Positions 36,679 through 46,101 of a DNA stretch of 64,000 bases are shown in pieces. Source of the stretch: Paenalkalicoccus suaedae (lineage in GTDB: Bacteria > Bacillota > Bacilli > Bacillales > Salisediminibacteriaceae); assembly GCF_006965545.2 (NCBI RefSeq), contig NZ_CP041372.2, forward strand, positions 3,038,001 through 3,102,000, read 5' to 3'. The notes under the pieces are model-generated. The model was not told the DNA's origin. It ran no database searches and saw nothing but the letters and a program-made list of their open reading frames with translations. Every line of letters begins with the position of its first letter. The first letter of the stretch is position 1. The position numbers and the translations under genes were made by a program.

Positions 36679-37476
36679 ATGGAATGGAATATTGCGATCG
36701 CACAAATGGATATTGCATTTGCAGATCCAGAAAAAAATAAAGCACGTGTAAAGGAATGGATCGAACAAGCAGCAAGTAAAGCCGCTGATATTATCGTGTT
36801 ACCCGAGCTATTTACAACAGGCTATGCGCTTGATCAAATGGATGAACTGGCTGACGAAGAAGGCGTTGATACGATCACGTATTTTTCTAAACTGGCCAGA
36901 GATTATCGCATCAATATCGTTGCTGGCTCCGTCGCAAAAAAGACGGATGATGGCATTTTTAATACGATGTATGTCTTTAATCGTCACGGCGCTATCGCGA
37001 AGGAGTATAGTAAAGCTCACCTATTCCGCTTGATGAACGAAGAGAAGTATTTAAGCGAAGGTCAAGAAGGCGGTCTCTTTAAGCTAGAGTCTGGACCAGC
37101 CGCTGGTCTGATTTGCTACGACATTCGTTTTCCTGAATGGGTACGCACGCAAATGATCCACCCTAAAATGACGCCGAATACCCTTTACGTTGTAGCCGAA
37201 TGGCCTGCTCCTCGTATTGAGCAGTGGCGCTCTTTGTTAATTGCGCGCGCGATTGAGAATCAGTGTTTTGTCGTTGCCTGCAATCGTGTTGGTTCCGATC
37301 CTAACAATGAATTTGGAGGCAAATCACTTGTGATTGATCCACTCGGTAACGTGATACAAGAAGGCGATCATACTGAGCAGCTTCTCTTTGCTACAATTGA
37401 GACCGACGACGTTCACGAGGTGCGAGAGAATATCCCTGTTTTCCAAGATAGACGCAAAGATCTGTATCGCCTCTAG
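36679..37476 (+). CDS. Carbon-nitrogen hydrolase (nitrilase superfamily, MtnU/YafV-like)
   Basis: This 265-residue protein shows the Glu-Lys-Cys triad: LPELF (Glu about 42), EYSKAHLF (Lys about 111) and LICYDIRFPEW (Cys about 145). Related Bacillus proteins (MtnU type) are omega-amidases acting on 2-oxoglutaramate or 2-oxosuccinamate. No methionine-salvage genes lie nearby, so the pathway is inferred only from family. Start at ATG 36679 with AGGAGG upstream. Its stop codon touches the stop of the convergent next gene without a gap. Confidence 0.88.
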   Translation: MEWNIAIAQMDIAFADPEKNKARVKEWIEQAASKAADIIVLPELFTTGYALDQMDELADEEGVDTITYFSKLARDYRINIVAGSVAKKTDDGIFNTMYVFNRHGAIAKEYSKAHLFRLMNEEKYLSEGQEGGLFKLESGPAAGLICYDIRFPEWVRTQMIHPKMTPNTLYVVAEWPAPRIEQWRSLLIARAIENQCFVVACNRVGSDPNNEFGGKSLVIDPLGNVIQEGDHTEQLLFATIETDDVHEVRENIPVFQDRRKDLYRL

Positions 37477-38208
37477 CTAGAGCAGGAAGTTGATCGCCGC
37501 AATCGCAACAATCACGCCTGCGATCCGCTTCGTATTCTCTTGAGAAACATAGGTAAAGCACGCGACACCAAGACGTGTACCAATTAATACGGTAACGACG
37601 CCAACAGCAAAATAAAGGAGCCAGCTACTCGTGAAATCACCGTTTAACGCATGAAGTAACACGGTGATTGTGTTCGTAAAGACAAACGTGACCTGCAGAT
37701 TTGCACTGTAGGCATATTTGTCGTCCTTAAACATGAGCATAAGTAAAAAGACAAAGAACGGTCCACCAACAGCATAAATGCCTCCAACGAAGCCACCTAA
37801 CGCACCAAGCGTGATCGCAAGAGGAGCCGTTACTCGAGGAACGTATCGTGTTAGGCCTTTTCCGAAGAAGAGGTAGATGACGACGAGAATTAAAAAGGCT
37901 CCTAAGAAGTCGCGCATGATCGGTAGTTCCCCGTAGTTGGATAGGATGAAAAAGGCACCTATTCTCCCGACAAATGCGGCCGCTAGCATGACTAAAAGGG
38001 CACGCCATTTAATGTGCTTATAGAGCTGTACGGCAATGCTTGTTGACACGATGAGTGCGAGTGAGACAACGAGAAGCGTGCTGTCTTTGACGGTGAAGAG
38101 TAACGGTAAAAAACTCATGGCGAGCAGGCCGAACCCAAAGCCGCTGACGCCTTGGATGAAGCTACCTGCGAGTAAGATTAAAAAGATGAAGAAGAGTTCG
38201 AGTAGCAT
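37477..38208 (-). CDS. TauE/SafE family anion exporter
   Basis: This 243-residue protein has eight membrane helices and the GSFIQGVSGFGFGLLAM and GGFVGGIYAVGGPFF glycine motifs of the TauE/SafE (sulfite/organosulfonate exporter) family. Substrate is unknown. The gene ends base-to-base with the nitrilase gene. Start has AAAGGAC upstream; module A of composite L4 begins a few bases upstream of the start region. Confidence 0.85.
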   Translation of the reverse strand: MLLELFFIFLILLAGSFIQGVSGFGFGLLAMSFLPLLFTVKDSTLLVVSLALIVSTSIAVQLYKHIKWRALLVMLAAAFVGRIGAFFILSNYGELPIMRDFLGAFLILVVIYLFFGKGLTRYVPRVTAPLAITLGALGGFVGGIYAVGGPFFVFLLMLMFKDDKYAYSANLQVTFVFTNTITVLLHALNGDFTSSWLLYFAVGVVTVLIGTRLGVACFTYVSQENTKRIAGVIVAIAAINFLL

Positions 38209-38224
38209 AGGTGTGTCCTTTCTG

Positions 38225-38361
38225 GTTAAGTGCTATCTAGTTTAGTTCAAGTGCTTCAGCCCTTCGGGCTAGATTGATGAAGTGCTGATTAGTTCAGTGC
38301 CTTCGTGCCTAGCTCTTCGAGCTAGATTGATTAAGTTCCAACCAGTTTAAATCTGCTCTCC
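38225..38361 (+). repeat. Composite element L4, module A
   Basis: Hairpins AGCCCTTCGGGCT (near 38258), GTGCCTTCGTGCCT (near 38298), AGCTCTTCGAGCT (near 38311) and GCTCTCCGAGC (near 38354), with TTGATGAAGTGCTGATTAG-type linkers. It occupies the upstream region of the TauE/SafE gene, which reads the opposite way. Confidence 0.7.
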
Positions 38362-38540
38362 GAGCTGTCAGCCCTCCGGACACTCTACGACATCCATGGG
38401 GTCGGCTTTTGAGCTTCCTCGTCGGCAGGGTGCGGCTGTCGCCTTACCCTGAACGCCTCCTGTGGGATCTCAAAAAACCTCCTACTCCCATGGATTGTCT
38501 CCGAATGTCCTCCGGGTCTGCCATCTCTGCGTTTGATTTA
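38362..38540 (+). ncRNA. Composite element L4, module B3
   Basis: CCATGGG pairs with CCCATGG, TTTTGAG with CTCAAAA and the apical CAGGGT with ACCCTG. Each stem differs from copy B2 by paired changes. The terminator and the TGTACC array are missing in this locus. Confidence 0.6.
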
Positions 38541-38582
38541 AAAAGAACATAAATACAATAAATAAATTAAAAATCCTTAAAG

Positions 38583-38793
38583 TATAGCAACGACCTTTTA
38601 CCTTGTTATAAGAATTAAAGGCATGGGCTCTTGTAATTAAAAATCCGTTACCTTCGATTCTGCGAAGCACAGGCTGGCGTCTCCTAGAGGGGCACTTCCG
38701 CGCAGCGAAAATCCTTTTGCACGACCGCTGGGCGGGCAAAATAGTTGAGCTAGCACCTTAGGAAAGTGCCAGCCGAGAACGCAGGAGAATCGA
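38583..38793 (+). ncRNA. H-C structured element, copy C4
   Basis: H has changed on both arms: TATAGCAA pairs with TTGTTATA (38583-38610). C: 38647-38793 with CGATTCT/AGAATCG, GCTGGCG/GCCAGC and inner TTTTGC/GCAAAA. The inner stem differs from TTTCGA/TCGAAA of C2 by compensatory changes. Confidence 0.6.
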
Positions 38794-38912
38794 TACTGAA
38801 AACTAAATTCCAGCCAGTTTGATCTAAAAAGTGACGAAAGAGTTTGCTTCATAGATGGTAACACAGTTTGAAAGCTTCATCTTGAATTTGATGCCGCAAG
38901 ATTATATTTTTT

Positions 38913-38960
38913 TCAAAAAGAAGAGACGGATGAGAGCATGAATAGCTCTTGTCCGTCTCT
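38913..38960 (-). terminator. Terminator of the DUF418 gene
   Basis: AGAGACGGA..AGAGC pairs with GCTCT..TCCGTCTCT. On the minus strand it is followed by CTTTTTG; the plus side also has TTTG, so it may act both ways. Confidence 0.85.
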
Positions 38961-38967
38961 TTGTTTA

Positions 38968-40140
38968 TTAAGATAGTTTGCCGTAGGTGATTCTGCGCCA
39001 GATGTACTCCATTGGGCCGTAGCGATATTTGCTTAAGTACAGTGGGCTTAGCCAGAGCTGTAAGGCGATGATCACTGCTACGATGAGCATGTTTTGTGCC
39101 ATGCTGATTTGGCCGAAGAAGCCGGTCAATTGAACGAAGAGAACAATTAGGACGGTATGCATGAGGTAGTTCGTTAATGCGATGCGTCCCATTGCTCCTA
39201 GTCGCGCAGTTAATCCTTTTAGTTTGCCTGCGCTGACGATTAGCACAAGGGTTGCCATATAGCCGAGTGCAAGTGGCAGTGCGCCGATTCGTAGGATAAC
39301 GTCATATAAGAACATGCCATTTGCTGTCTCCAGGCTTGCTGGATGTGCTAATAATAGTAGCACCATAAATGGAATTGCTGTGATGTATCCAATGATTGCG
39401 AGTCGTTTAAATAATGTACGTTTACTAGCTAGATCGACGAAGATCTCTTTTTTAGCAGCATAGAAGCCTAGTAAAAAGAGTCCTAATGTGTACGGAATGA
39501 GGAATGGTGCACCTGATACGACCATAGATACTTCATTCTCAAGTCTAAATCGGAACCACTCCACGGATATACCGTTTGCGTAAGCAGCTTGAGCTTGGCT
39601 AATGAGTTGCATACCCTGAGCTTGCATGGGCGTCAAAAATGCCTCTGGTGTGAGCGCGCTTGAGGCTAGGATTAAAAAGAATAGTGTTAAAAGTCCTATT
39701 GCCCAGATGAGTGCTGTTTTTGCCTTTACGCGTAGAAAAAAGAGTAAGAAGATTCCCGATAAGGCGTATGTAAAGAGGATGTCCCCTACCCAAAAGAAAA
39801 TGAGGTGAAGTAGTCCAAACACGGCGAGTCCTGCCATTCTTCTTAGGAAAAGTCTTTTTTCCGGCAATCCTTTTTGAGCAGCTCTAGTCATGAAGATATA
39901 AAAGCCTACACCAAAAAGAAAAGAAAATGTGGAGACAAAGGATCCGTCTACAAATAGATTGATTAATAATCTAATGGTGGAATCAAGCTGTGTTTCATCA
40001 GCAACGGGGATGCCGTAGCTTAGTTTAAAAAAGCCTAGTGACGTCATGGCGTATACGTTTGCGATTAAGATTCCGATTAAGGCAAAGCCTCGGATGACGT
40101 CGAGTGAAGCTATGCGTTCATTTTGGTTAATAGCTGTCAT
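38968..40140 (-). CDS. DUF418 family membrane protein
   Basis: This 390-residue protein has about ten membrane helices. It begins with the family signature RIASLDVIRGFALIGILIANVYAM-like segment (residues 9-32, key R-G-A-L-G-I) and has the C-terminal DUF418 region (FGQISMAQ..PMEYIWR). It is related to acyltransferase-like membrane proteins; function unknown. It is a single gene with its own terminator. Confidence 0.85.
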   Translation of the reverse strand: MTAINQNERIASLDVIRGFALIGILIANVYAMTSLGFFKLSYGIPVADETQLDSTIRLLINLFVDGSFVSTFSFLFGVGFYIFMTRAAQKGLPEKRLFLRRMAGLAVFGLLHLIFFWVGDILFTYALSGIFLLFFLRVKAKTALIWAIGLLTLFFLILASSALTPEAFLTPMQAQGMQLISQAQAAYANGISVEWFRFRLENEVSMVVSGAPFLIPYTLGLFLLGFYAAKKEIFVDLASKRTLFKRLAIIGYITAIPFMVLLLLAHPASLETANGMFLYDVILRIGALPLALGYMATLVLIVSAGKLKGLTARLGAMGRIALTNYLMHTVLIVLFVQLTGFFGQISMAQNMLIVAVIIALQLWLSPLYLSKYRYGPMEYIWRRITYGKLS

Positions 40141-40239
40141 GGTGCCACTCCTTTTGTATTCCAGATTCTTCTATTGTACAGGGGATGTGGGTTTTGGGCA
40201 ATAAGGTTTGGGTGGTACGAATGCTTTCTACACGTATGT

Positions 40240-40272
40240 AAATAAAGTGCCAACTAGTTCCATCAGCTCTTC
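40240..40272 (+). repeat. Composite element 40.2 kb, module A remnant
   Basis: One module-A unit: GTGCCAACTAGTT then AGCTCTTCGAGCT, joined directly to module B4. Confidence 0.65.
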
Positions 40273-40445
40273 GAGCTGTCAGCCCTCCAGACACTCTGCG
40301 ACATCCATAGGGCCGGTCTTTGAGCTTCCTCGTCAGCAGGAGTCGACTGCCGTCTCCTCCTAACCGCCTTCCTGTGAGATCTGGGAGACCTCTTTCCCCT
40401 ATGAATTGTCTCCAAATGTCCTCCGGGTCTTCCATCTCTACGTAC
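40273..40445 (+). ncRNA. Module B4
   Basis: CATAGGG pairs with CCCTATG. The second stem GGTCTTTGAG pairs with CTGGGAGACC through G-U pairs, so pairing is kept despite sequence change. Followed by a small AGGAG/CTCCT hairpin. Confidence 0.55.
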
Positions 40446-40514
40446 AGGTGAAGAAGGAGCGTTCTCCTGCAAAACTTTTGGATTTTACAGCACGGCAGTT
40501 AGGCAATTAGATTT

Positions 40515-40545
40515 TATGAACCGTATACAAATTATATGAACGTTG
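40515..40545. repeat. Two-unit array remnant, TGAACCGTA word, 20-bp pitch
   Basis: TGAACCGTA at 40517 and TGAACGTT at 40537 are 20 bp apart. It holds the place of the TGTACCGTA array in the composite order. Confidence 0.5.
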
Positions 40546-40578
40546 CAGCTACTAGCAACACTATTCCTTAGCTAAAAG

Positions 40579-40600
40579 CTAGGCAACGCACCACGCCTAG
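40579..40600 (+). repeat. Hairpin H without module C
   Basis: CTAGGC pairs with GCCTAG with the CAACG loop start seen at the other loci. No C fold follows; an inverted B copy begins instead. Confidence 0.6.
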
Positions 40601-40674
40601 TAACCTGTAAAATAAGGAGTTCAAGGTACTAATGAAAGGACTGTGTCCCTTCGGACTTTTTCTAAAGAAGCTTA

Positions 40675-40845
40675 AGAGGAGGCAGACTCGGAGAATGCTC
40701 GGAGACAATTAGCAGGATCAGGCTTGCGATAAGACCACGCAGGATGGCGCTTAGAGGGAGACGATAGTCGACCTCTGCCTGACGAGTAGGCTTATCGTAA
40801 GACCCTGCTAATGTCGTAGGGCGTTCGCAGAGCTGACTCCTCTTA
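40675..40845 (-). ncRNA. Inverted module B5
   Basis: Read on the minus strand this is a full B fold: GTCAGCTCTGCGAAC start, ATTAGCAGG pairing with CCTGCTAAT, CTTACGATAAG with CTTATCGCAAG, and the TGTCTCCGAGCATTCTCCG 3' segment. Stems share little sequence with other copies but pair equally well. Confidence 0.6.
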
Positions 40846-40854
40846 CTCCATACG

Positions 40855-40935
40855 ATTAAAACTAGTTAGTACTCTAGCAGCTCTGGCTCGCTAGAGCTGC
40901 ACTAATCACTTAGCTAGTTGGCACTTCAGCATCTA
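40855..40935 (-). repeat. Inverted module A
   Basis: On the minus strand AAGTGCCAACTAGCTAAGTG is followed by the GCAGCTCTAGCG/CGCTAGAGCTGC-type hairpin, then module B5. Thus the 40.2-40.9 kb gap holds two elements facing each other. Confidence 0.6.
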
Positions 40936-40951
40936 TAGTTTGAAGGCGATG

Positions 40952-40985
40952 AAAAACCCCCGCCTCCTAAGAAAGGAAACGGGGG
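40952..40985 (-). terminator. Terminator of the secreted nuclease gene
   Basis: CCCCCG..TCCT pairs with AGGA..CGGGGG, followed on the minus strand by TTTTTC, 10 nt after the stop. Confidence 0.9.
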
Positions 40986-40994
40986 TACTATCAT

Positions 40995-43900
40995 TTATTG
41001 CTTTGTGATCTCAACGTCATCAATTAATAGATGATCGCCAAGTGTGTTACGTACAGAGAAGATCAGTTGCATATCTCCTGCACCCGGTGCTGTAAAGCTC
41101 CAGTTTACTTGCTGCCATTCGTCTGAATCAACAATTGTATACGCAGAATACGTACCATAGTTATTACCGAAATAGCCTGGTGCAAAGACAGCGTTTCGTA
41201 CTTCGCCTTGTCCTTTTACCCAGAACGATACGTCATACGTTGCGCCTGCTTCCATCGAATAATCTGCTGAGGAGAAGCGTTGGTGAGTTGTGTTATCACG
41301 AACGAGCTGGACAGAAGAATCTCCTGAGCGAGCTTCGTCAGATTGTACAACGCGTGACTGCGCAAAGTTAGAAGATGATCCAAACCATCCTTCTGGTAAA
41401 CCACCGCTCCAACTTTCAAAAGAAGCATTGGAGAGGTTCTCGATCGGCTCGGATACAGATGTGACAACGACTGTTAGTAGCTTCACTGCTGTGTTGCCGG
41501 CTGCGTCTGTCACCGTGTAGCGAATCGAGTACGTACCTGGGCGAGTCGTGTCGACTCCTGATGCATCAACCGCTACTTGATCCGTTACGTCGCCATCAAC
41601 ATTATCGATTGCTGTAACTGCTGGAATCTCAAGCGTCTCCCCTGCTGCGATTTCGATACGAGGGCTAGCGTTTAACGCATCGTCCTCGAATGTGATGACT
41701 GGAGCCTCCACGTCACCAAGATCGAAATCTGGATCAATGTTTGGTAGCGTCAGTTGAACAAGCATTGGATCGTGGTCACTTGCTCGGCCGTGCACTTCCA
41801 TGAATTGCGAGTTAATATTCATAACATCAACGTCTAACCCTTCTTGTAGGTGGCTAGAAACGTAGATAGAGTCTAGTGATTGAGAACTTCCGTTAAAGCT
41901 ATACGTAAACTGTTGATTACGGTCTACTTCATAAATAGCATTGTAAAGCATGCCATCATTCTCTAACGCTTGCAGTGGTGGTGACCATGGGAAATCGTTG
42001 AAGTCACCTAGTACTACGACGTTTGCGTCCTCTTGATTACGCTTAAGTTCCGCGATGAAATCAGAGACGAGAACAGCAATCTCTTCACGCTGAACGCGGC
42101 TTCCTTGTGTTGCCGGTTGCTCCATACCGAAAGGCGCTAAGTCACCACGCTTCGAGTTCCAGTGGTTTCCAACCACATAAACAGATTCTCCTTTAAAGAT
42201 AAACTCTGTCATGATTGGCTTACGAGAAGAACGGTACGCACTGTTTTGTGGATCAATTAAACCTGATACATAGTTTAATTCTCCATTTTCGTCAAATGCA
42301 AGCGCATCTGTTGCAGTACCCTTCTCACCTGGCGCAATAGCTACACGGTCTGTGCGGTAGAGGTAGCCGACGCGAATGTTACCGCCTGGAATACCACCGT
42401 CGCGACCATCAACTGGTGCGATATCAGTGAATCCGTACTGTGGTCCACCTAGGAGCTGAATTTCATCGATAAGACGCTGATAGCTCTCACTGGCGTCTGT
42501 GTTGCCACTGTCAGTTGCTCCATCGTTGTCCATGACCTCGACTAAACCGATGATATCAGGAGCATTTAGTTCATTTGCCATAGATGCAGCGAGGCGGCGT
42601 GTCTTTTCTGCCGAAACCCCGTTGTAGTAGTTTTCAACATTATATGTTGCAACTGTCAGCTTATCTTCATCAAACTCAATAGTTGTATTCTCGCGACGCT
42701 CTGCGCCACCATCCTGTAGCTCAGGCAAGGCGCCTACAGGCTGGACTTTGAAGTTACCAAAGTTGTAACCGACAACTCCCTGAATCGACTCTTCAAAGTA
42801 ATCACCTGTTTTTGCTACATAGTTAAACGGTGCATTTACAAACATGATTTCCGTGTTTAAGTCTGTTTCTGTTAAATAAACGCCTCCGTCATCCGTGCGG
42901 TTCTCAAGTCCGAATTGCTCAGAGACAACGGTTAACTCATTGTATTTTTGTGGTCCAGTGATCGTCACCTGACCTGGAATTTCTACAAGCATTCCTTCTA
43001 AGCTTTCATAGAAGTCTAATGCATTGTTTTCGGCATCAAATGTCGCTGGATCGTAAATATCATACGCGTTAGGATTTGCTAAAAGCTCACTTGGAATATC
43101 GCGGTCCACACCGATAACAACTGGTGCTGGAAGATCATTTCCTTGTGATAGCACGTCGGCGCTTGATCCAACGATTTGAGTCGTTGTTAAATCATCGTTA
43201 CCATCAAAGCCTTGTTCTTCAAATTCCGTTACACGTCCATCAACGGCAACTTCATCCCCAACAGCTACTTGATGCTGCGGATAGAAAACAAAGATACCTT
43301 CTGACGTGTTTACGTTACCGTCAGATTCTGCAGTTTGGAAATAGAATCCATTGTTGCGTGTGTACGTAACAATACCTGGTACGTCACGAACTACTGCATT
43401 TTCGTAAGGAGAAATGTGCTGAGCTCCTTGAATATCATAAATCTGTAAGGAACCTGCTTCTGCAAGAACCGTGTAAGCATAGTCTCTTACAACACTCTCC
43501 GTCAGGCCATCTTTTACAGCTAAGGCACGAATGGTCGTGTCAGCAGTAATCGTGATAGGACTTGAATATACGTCACTATCTGCCGTTGGCGTTGAGCCAT
43601 CTGTTGTGTAGTAAATTGTTGCTCCGTCTGTAAATGTAGATAGACGAACCTCTGTCCCGACAGCAACTTCACCAGCGCCTGGAGTTGCTACGACTGGTTG
43701 TACGACAGAAATATCTTCAATTAAGTCTTCATCAAAACGTGGCATGAGCTTATGCTCGAAGAAGTGATAGTTGACGACACCAGTCATCACATCATAATCT
43801 GTATTTGCCGTAACGTTTGCATCTGACCCTAAAACGCGGAATGCTCCAGTAGCATCCTCTGCATCAAAGTCATCAAACGCTGTGTTGCTTAAAACAGATG

Positions 43901-44777
43901 CATCTTGAATTTGGATAAGCTGTGCATCAAGCTCTTCTGCTCGCTCTGTAAACTCTGCAGCAGTAACGAGCTCAGGCTGCACACTATTTACATTAGCTCG
44001 TACAAGCTCCGAATAACCATCTGTGCTTGATACGATAATTTGTAGGAAATCACGGAATGCTTCAAGGTTACCTCCGAATTCGACAAGGTCACCAATTGCA
44101 TACTGTGAGCCCAGTCCTGGACCGCGTACAAGAATACCTGCAGTCTCATCTTGAATGTACATATTCGTTTGACCACCAGCTTCAAATGCTGCAGTTACTT
44201 CCCCACGCACGCGGTGATACGTATTTAAATCTGCCTGCTTTACTTCAGCAATCGTCGATCCATCAAATGGAGGATCTACTGGCTCCTCTGGGTCTGTTGG
44301 GTCTTCAGGATCAGCTGGATCCTCAGGGTCAACGGGCTCCTCTTCCTCACGAAGGTCAAAATCTACCGTGACGTCATTAACAGAGATCGTCCCTGCCTTC
44401 CCAGTTAAATCATCATTTTTATGTTCGATCGTCACAACGGATCGATTCTTTTTTACTACTTCATAGTCAGTAATTTTAGGGTTTACCATTGTTAAGTCAG
44501 AAAAAATGAATGCGACATCAATCATTCTGTCTGGGTGAATCCCTGCTGGATACGTTTTATCAAATGTCACTTGGAAGCTAGTTGCATCAACCTGCTCCAC
44601 GCTTTCTACAACTCGATTTGGTCCGCCCGCATGTGCAGGTGGTCCACCGTTTCCATTGCCATTGCCTTTGCCTTTACCGTTATTCGCCATTGCTGCTGGC
44701 ATAAATGTTGTCATAAGTAAGATAAACACTAAGCCTACTGCAAGAACTTTACGAATGTTTTTCCACTGAAGCTTCAA
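40995..44777 (-). CDS. Large secreted endonuclease/exonuclease/phosphatase-family nuclease
   Basis: I set a TTG start at 44777: GGGGAGG lies 7 nt upstream and the product begins with a proper signal peptide (to about residue 32, AAMANN). The 1260-residue protein has a Gly/Asn/Lys linker, an OB-fold-like domain (about 170-285), a chitobiase-C-like domain (about 345-420, YYTTDGSTPTADS), a second OB-like region (about 425-640), the nuclease domain (about 680-1030: VATYNVENYY, GLVEVMDNDG, VVGNHWNSKRGD, LGDFNDFPWSPP, GRASDHDPM), an Ig-like DUF5011 domain (about 1035-1110) and a carbohydrate-binding-like C-terminal domain. It should degrade extracellular DNA, as ExeM/NucH-type enzymes do. No SLH domain is seen. 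Confidence 0.88.
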   Translation of the reverse strand: MKLQWKNIRKVLAVGLVFILLMTTFMPAAMANNGKGKGNGNGNGGPPAHAGGPNRVVESVEQVDATSFQVTFDKTYPAGIHPDRMIDVAFIFSDLTMVNPKITDYEVVKKNRSVVTIEHKNDDLTGKAGTISVNDVTVDFDLREEEEPVDPEDPADPEDPTDPEEPVDPPFDGSTIAEVKQADLNTYHRVRGEVTAAFEAGGQTNMYIQDETAGILVRGPGLGSQYAIGDLVEFGGNLEAFRDFLQIIVSSTDGYSELVRANVNSVQPELVTAAEFTERAEELDAQLIQIQDASVLSNTAFDDFDAEDATGAFRVLGSDANVTANTDYDVMTGVVNYHFFEHKLMPRFDEDLIEDISVVQPVVATPGAGEVAVGTEVRLSTFTDGATIYYTTDGSTPTADSDVYSSPITITADTTIRALAVKDGLTESVVRDYAYTVLAEAGSLQIYDIQGAQHISPYENAVVRDVPGIVTYTRNNGFYFQTAESDGNVNTSEGIFVFYPQHQVAVGDEVAVDGRVTEFEEQGFDGNDDLTTTQIVGSSADVLSQGNDLPAPVVIGVDRDIPSELLANPNAYDIYDPATFDAENNALDFYESLEGMLVEIPGQVTITGPQKYNELTVVSEQFGLENRTDDGGVYLTETDLNTEIMFVNAPFNYVAKTGDYFEESIQGVVGYNFGNFKVQPVGALPELQDGGAERRENTTIEFDEDKLTVATYNVENYYNGVSAEKTRRLAASMANELNAPDIIGLVEVMDNDGATDSGNTDASESYQRLIDEIQLLGGPQYGFTDIAPVDGRDGGIPGGNIRVGYLYRTDRVAIAPGEKGTATDALAFDENGELNYVSGLIDPQNSAYRSSRKPIMTEFIFKGESVYVVGNHWNSKRGDLAPFGMEQPATQGSRVQREEIAVLVSDFIAELKRNQEDANVVVLGDFNDFPWSPPLQALENDGMLYNAIYEVDRNQQFTYSFNGSSQSLDSIYVSSHLQEGLDVDVMNINSQFMEVHGRASDHDPMLVQLTLPNIDPDFDLGDVEAPVITFEDDALNASPRIEIAAGETLEIPAVTAIDNVDGDVTDQVAVDASGVDTTRPGTYSIRYTVTDAAGNTAVKLLTVVVTSVSEPIENLSNASFESWSGGLPEGWFGSSSNFAQSRVVQSDEARSGDSSVQLVRDNTTHQRFSSADYSMEAGATYDVSFWVKGQGEVRNAVFAPGYFGNNYGTYSAYTIVDSDEWQQVNWSFTAPGAGDMQLIFSVRNTLGDHLLIDDVEITKQ

Positions 44778-45159
44778 GCAAATTCCTCCCCATACCCTAT
44801 GTAGTTTGCCCATACGTTGAGCAATGCAAGTATAGCAAAGGCTTCTTCTCTTTCCCATAGCTTCAAAGCCTTGTCATGCCAATGGCATAAACATTGTTCC
44901 GTGGAAAAAGACTCATTTTAGACAAATAAGACATACTCTTTGACGGAGTATGTCTTATTAATGAAGGAATTCACTATTTTCTTAACATTGTGTTATTACC
45001 AACATGTACTATTTAAAAGGTAATAATTAGTAATAATAAGTACATGAACTGCTAAATGAAACCGTTATCTTATAATACGTTTATTAAAAGCACGTCTAAA
45101 TACTCATTTCATGTAATAATCTCAAAAAAATAAGACTTAAGTCTGTATAATTCGTCTTC
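44778..45159. other. Intergenic region with a 14-bp inverted repeat
   Basis: AATAAGACATACTC (44925) pairs perfectly with GAGTATGTCTTATT (to 44959). It lies between the end of the pxp operon and the nuclease gene, both on the minus strand. It may be the operon's terminator, although the T-run is weak, or an operator for the nuclease gene. Confidence 0.5.
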
Positions 45160-46101
45160 TTATGAGTCAGCAAAAATAGAGAATCTCTTCCATATAGATT
45201 CCATCTTTCGAAGCTCTCGCTGTGCATCTTGGACGGATATTTGTTCGAAATTAATTTTATCTCCGGGCTTTCTTTGAGCAAGCCTTGGCAAATCAACACG
45301 AGCAATCGTACCTATCCTGGGATAACCGCCAGTCGTTTGGCGATCCGCCAAAAGAATCATCGGGTACCCTTCCCCAGGGATTTGAATCGTCCCCATTGTC
45401 GTTGCGTCGGAAATAATATCCGCAATGAGTGGTTTAATTGGGCGCTCGCTCGTTAAACGATATCCCATTCGATCAGACTCGGTCGTAATCGTATAGGTTT
45501 GCAAAAAGAATCGCTTCACTTGTTCATCGACAAATGCATGTTCGTCCGGACCTGTGATTACGCGAAAAGATTTATCTTGATAAACGTCTAGTAGAGATGC
45601 TACAGGTCTTCTACCAGATCTAACCGTGTTTTTGGATAAGTAACTGTGAAGCTCTTGACCACGAGCTAACTCATATCCAGCGTTTAAAGAAGCATATGTG
45701 GATCTGCTATTTAGCGTTTTTTCAGATGCTATCCCTCCAGCTACCGCTAAATAGGCGCGAACGCCAGACTTCACTTCACCAAAGGCGAGAAGTGAACCCT
45801 TTTTAATATGCGTGCTTTTAAATGGCATAAGTGGGTTTCCATCAATTGTAGCTCCTAAGTCTGCACCACCAATTGCAATTGTAACATCCTCTAATGCACG
45901 AAGCGTTGGACCAAGTAGCGTCATTTCTATAGTAGCAGCCGACGACTTGTTACCAACTAGCTTATTTGCAAGCTTGTGGGCCCACGTATCCATCGCACCA
46001 CCTACAACGATCCCATACTCTTGGTGACCACTTCGCCCTAAGTCTTGTACAGTCGAATACAACCCTGGTTTTTCTACATAAAATACGGCTTTTTCTCTCA
46101 T
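45160..46101 (-). CDS. pxpC: 5-oxoprolinase subunit C / KipA homologue
   Basis: This 313-residue protein matches the biotin-dependent carboxyltransferase-like PxpC/KipA family (PGLYSTVQDLGRSGHQEYG, MTLLGPTLRALED, DRQTTGGYPRIGTI). With PxpA and PxpB it cleaves 5-oxoproline to glutamate using ATP. In B. subtilis the homologue KipA relieves KipI inhibition of sporulation kinase KinA. Its start overlaps the pxpA stop by 4 bp, so the two are translationally coupled. Confidence 0.9.
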   Translation of the reverse strand: MREKAVFYVEKPGLYSTVQDLGRSGHQEYGIVVGGAMDTWAHKLANKLVGNKSSAATIEMTLLGPTLRALEDVTIAIGGADLGATIDGNPLMPFKSTHIKKGSLLAFGEVKSGVRAYLAVAGGIASEKTLNSRSTYASLNAGYELARGQELHSYLSKNTVRSGRRPVASLLDVYQDKSFRVITGPDEHAFVDEQVKRFFLQTYTITTESDRMGYRLTSERPIKPLIADIISDATTMGTIQIPGEGYPMILLADRQTTGGYPRIGTIARVDLPRLAQRKPGDKINFEQISVQDAQRELRKMESIWKRFSIFADS

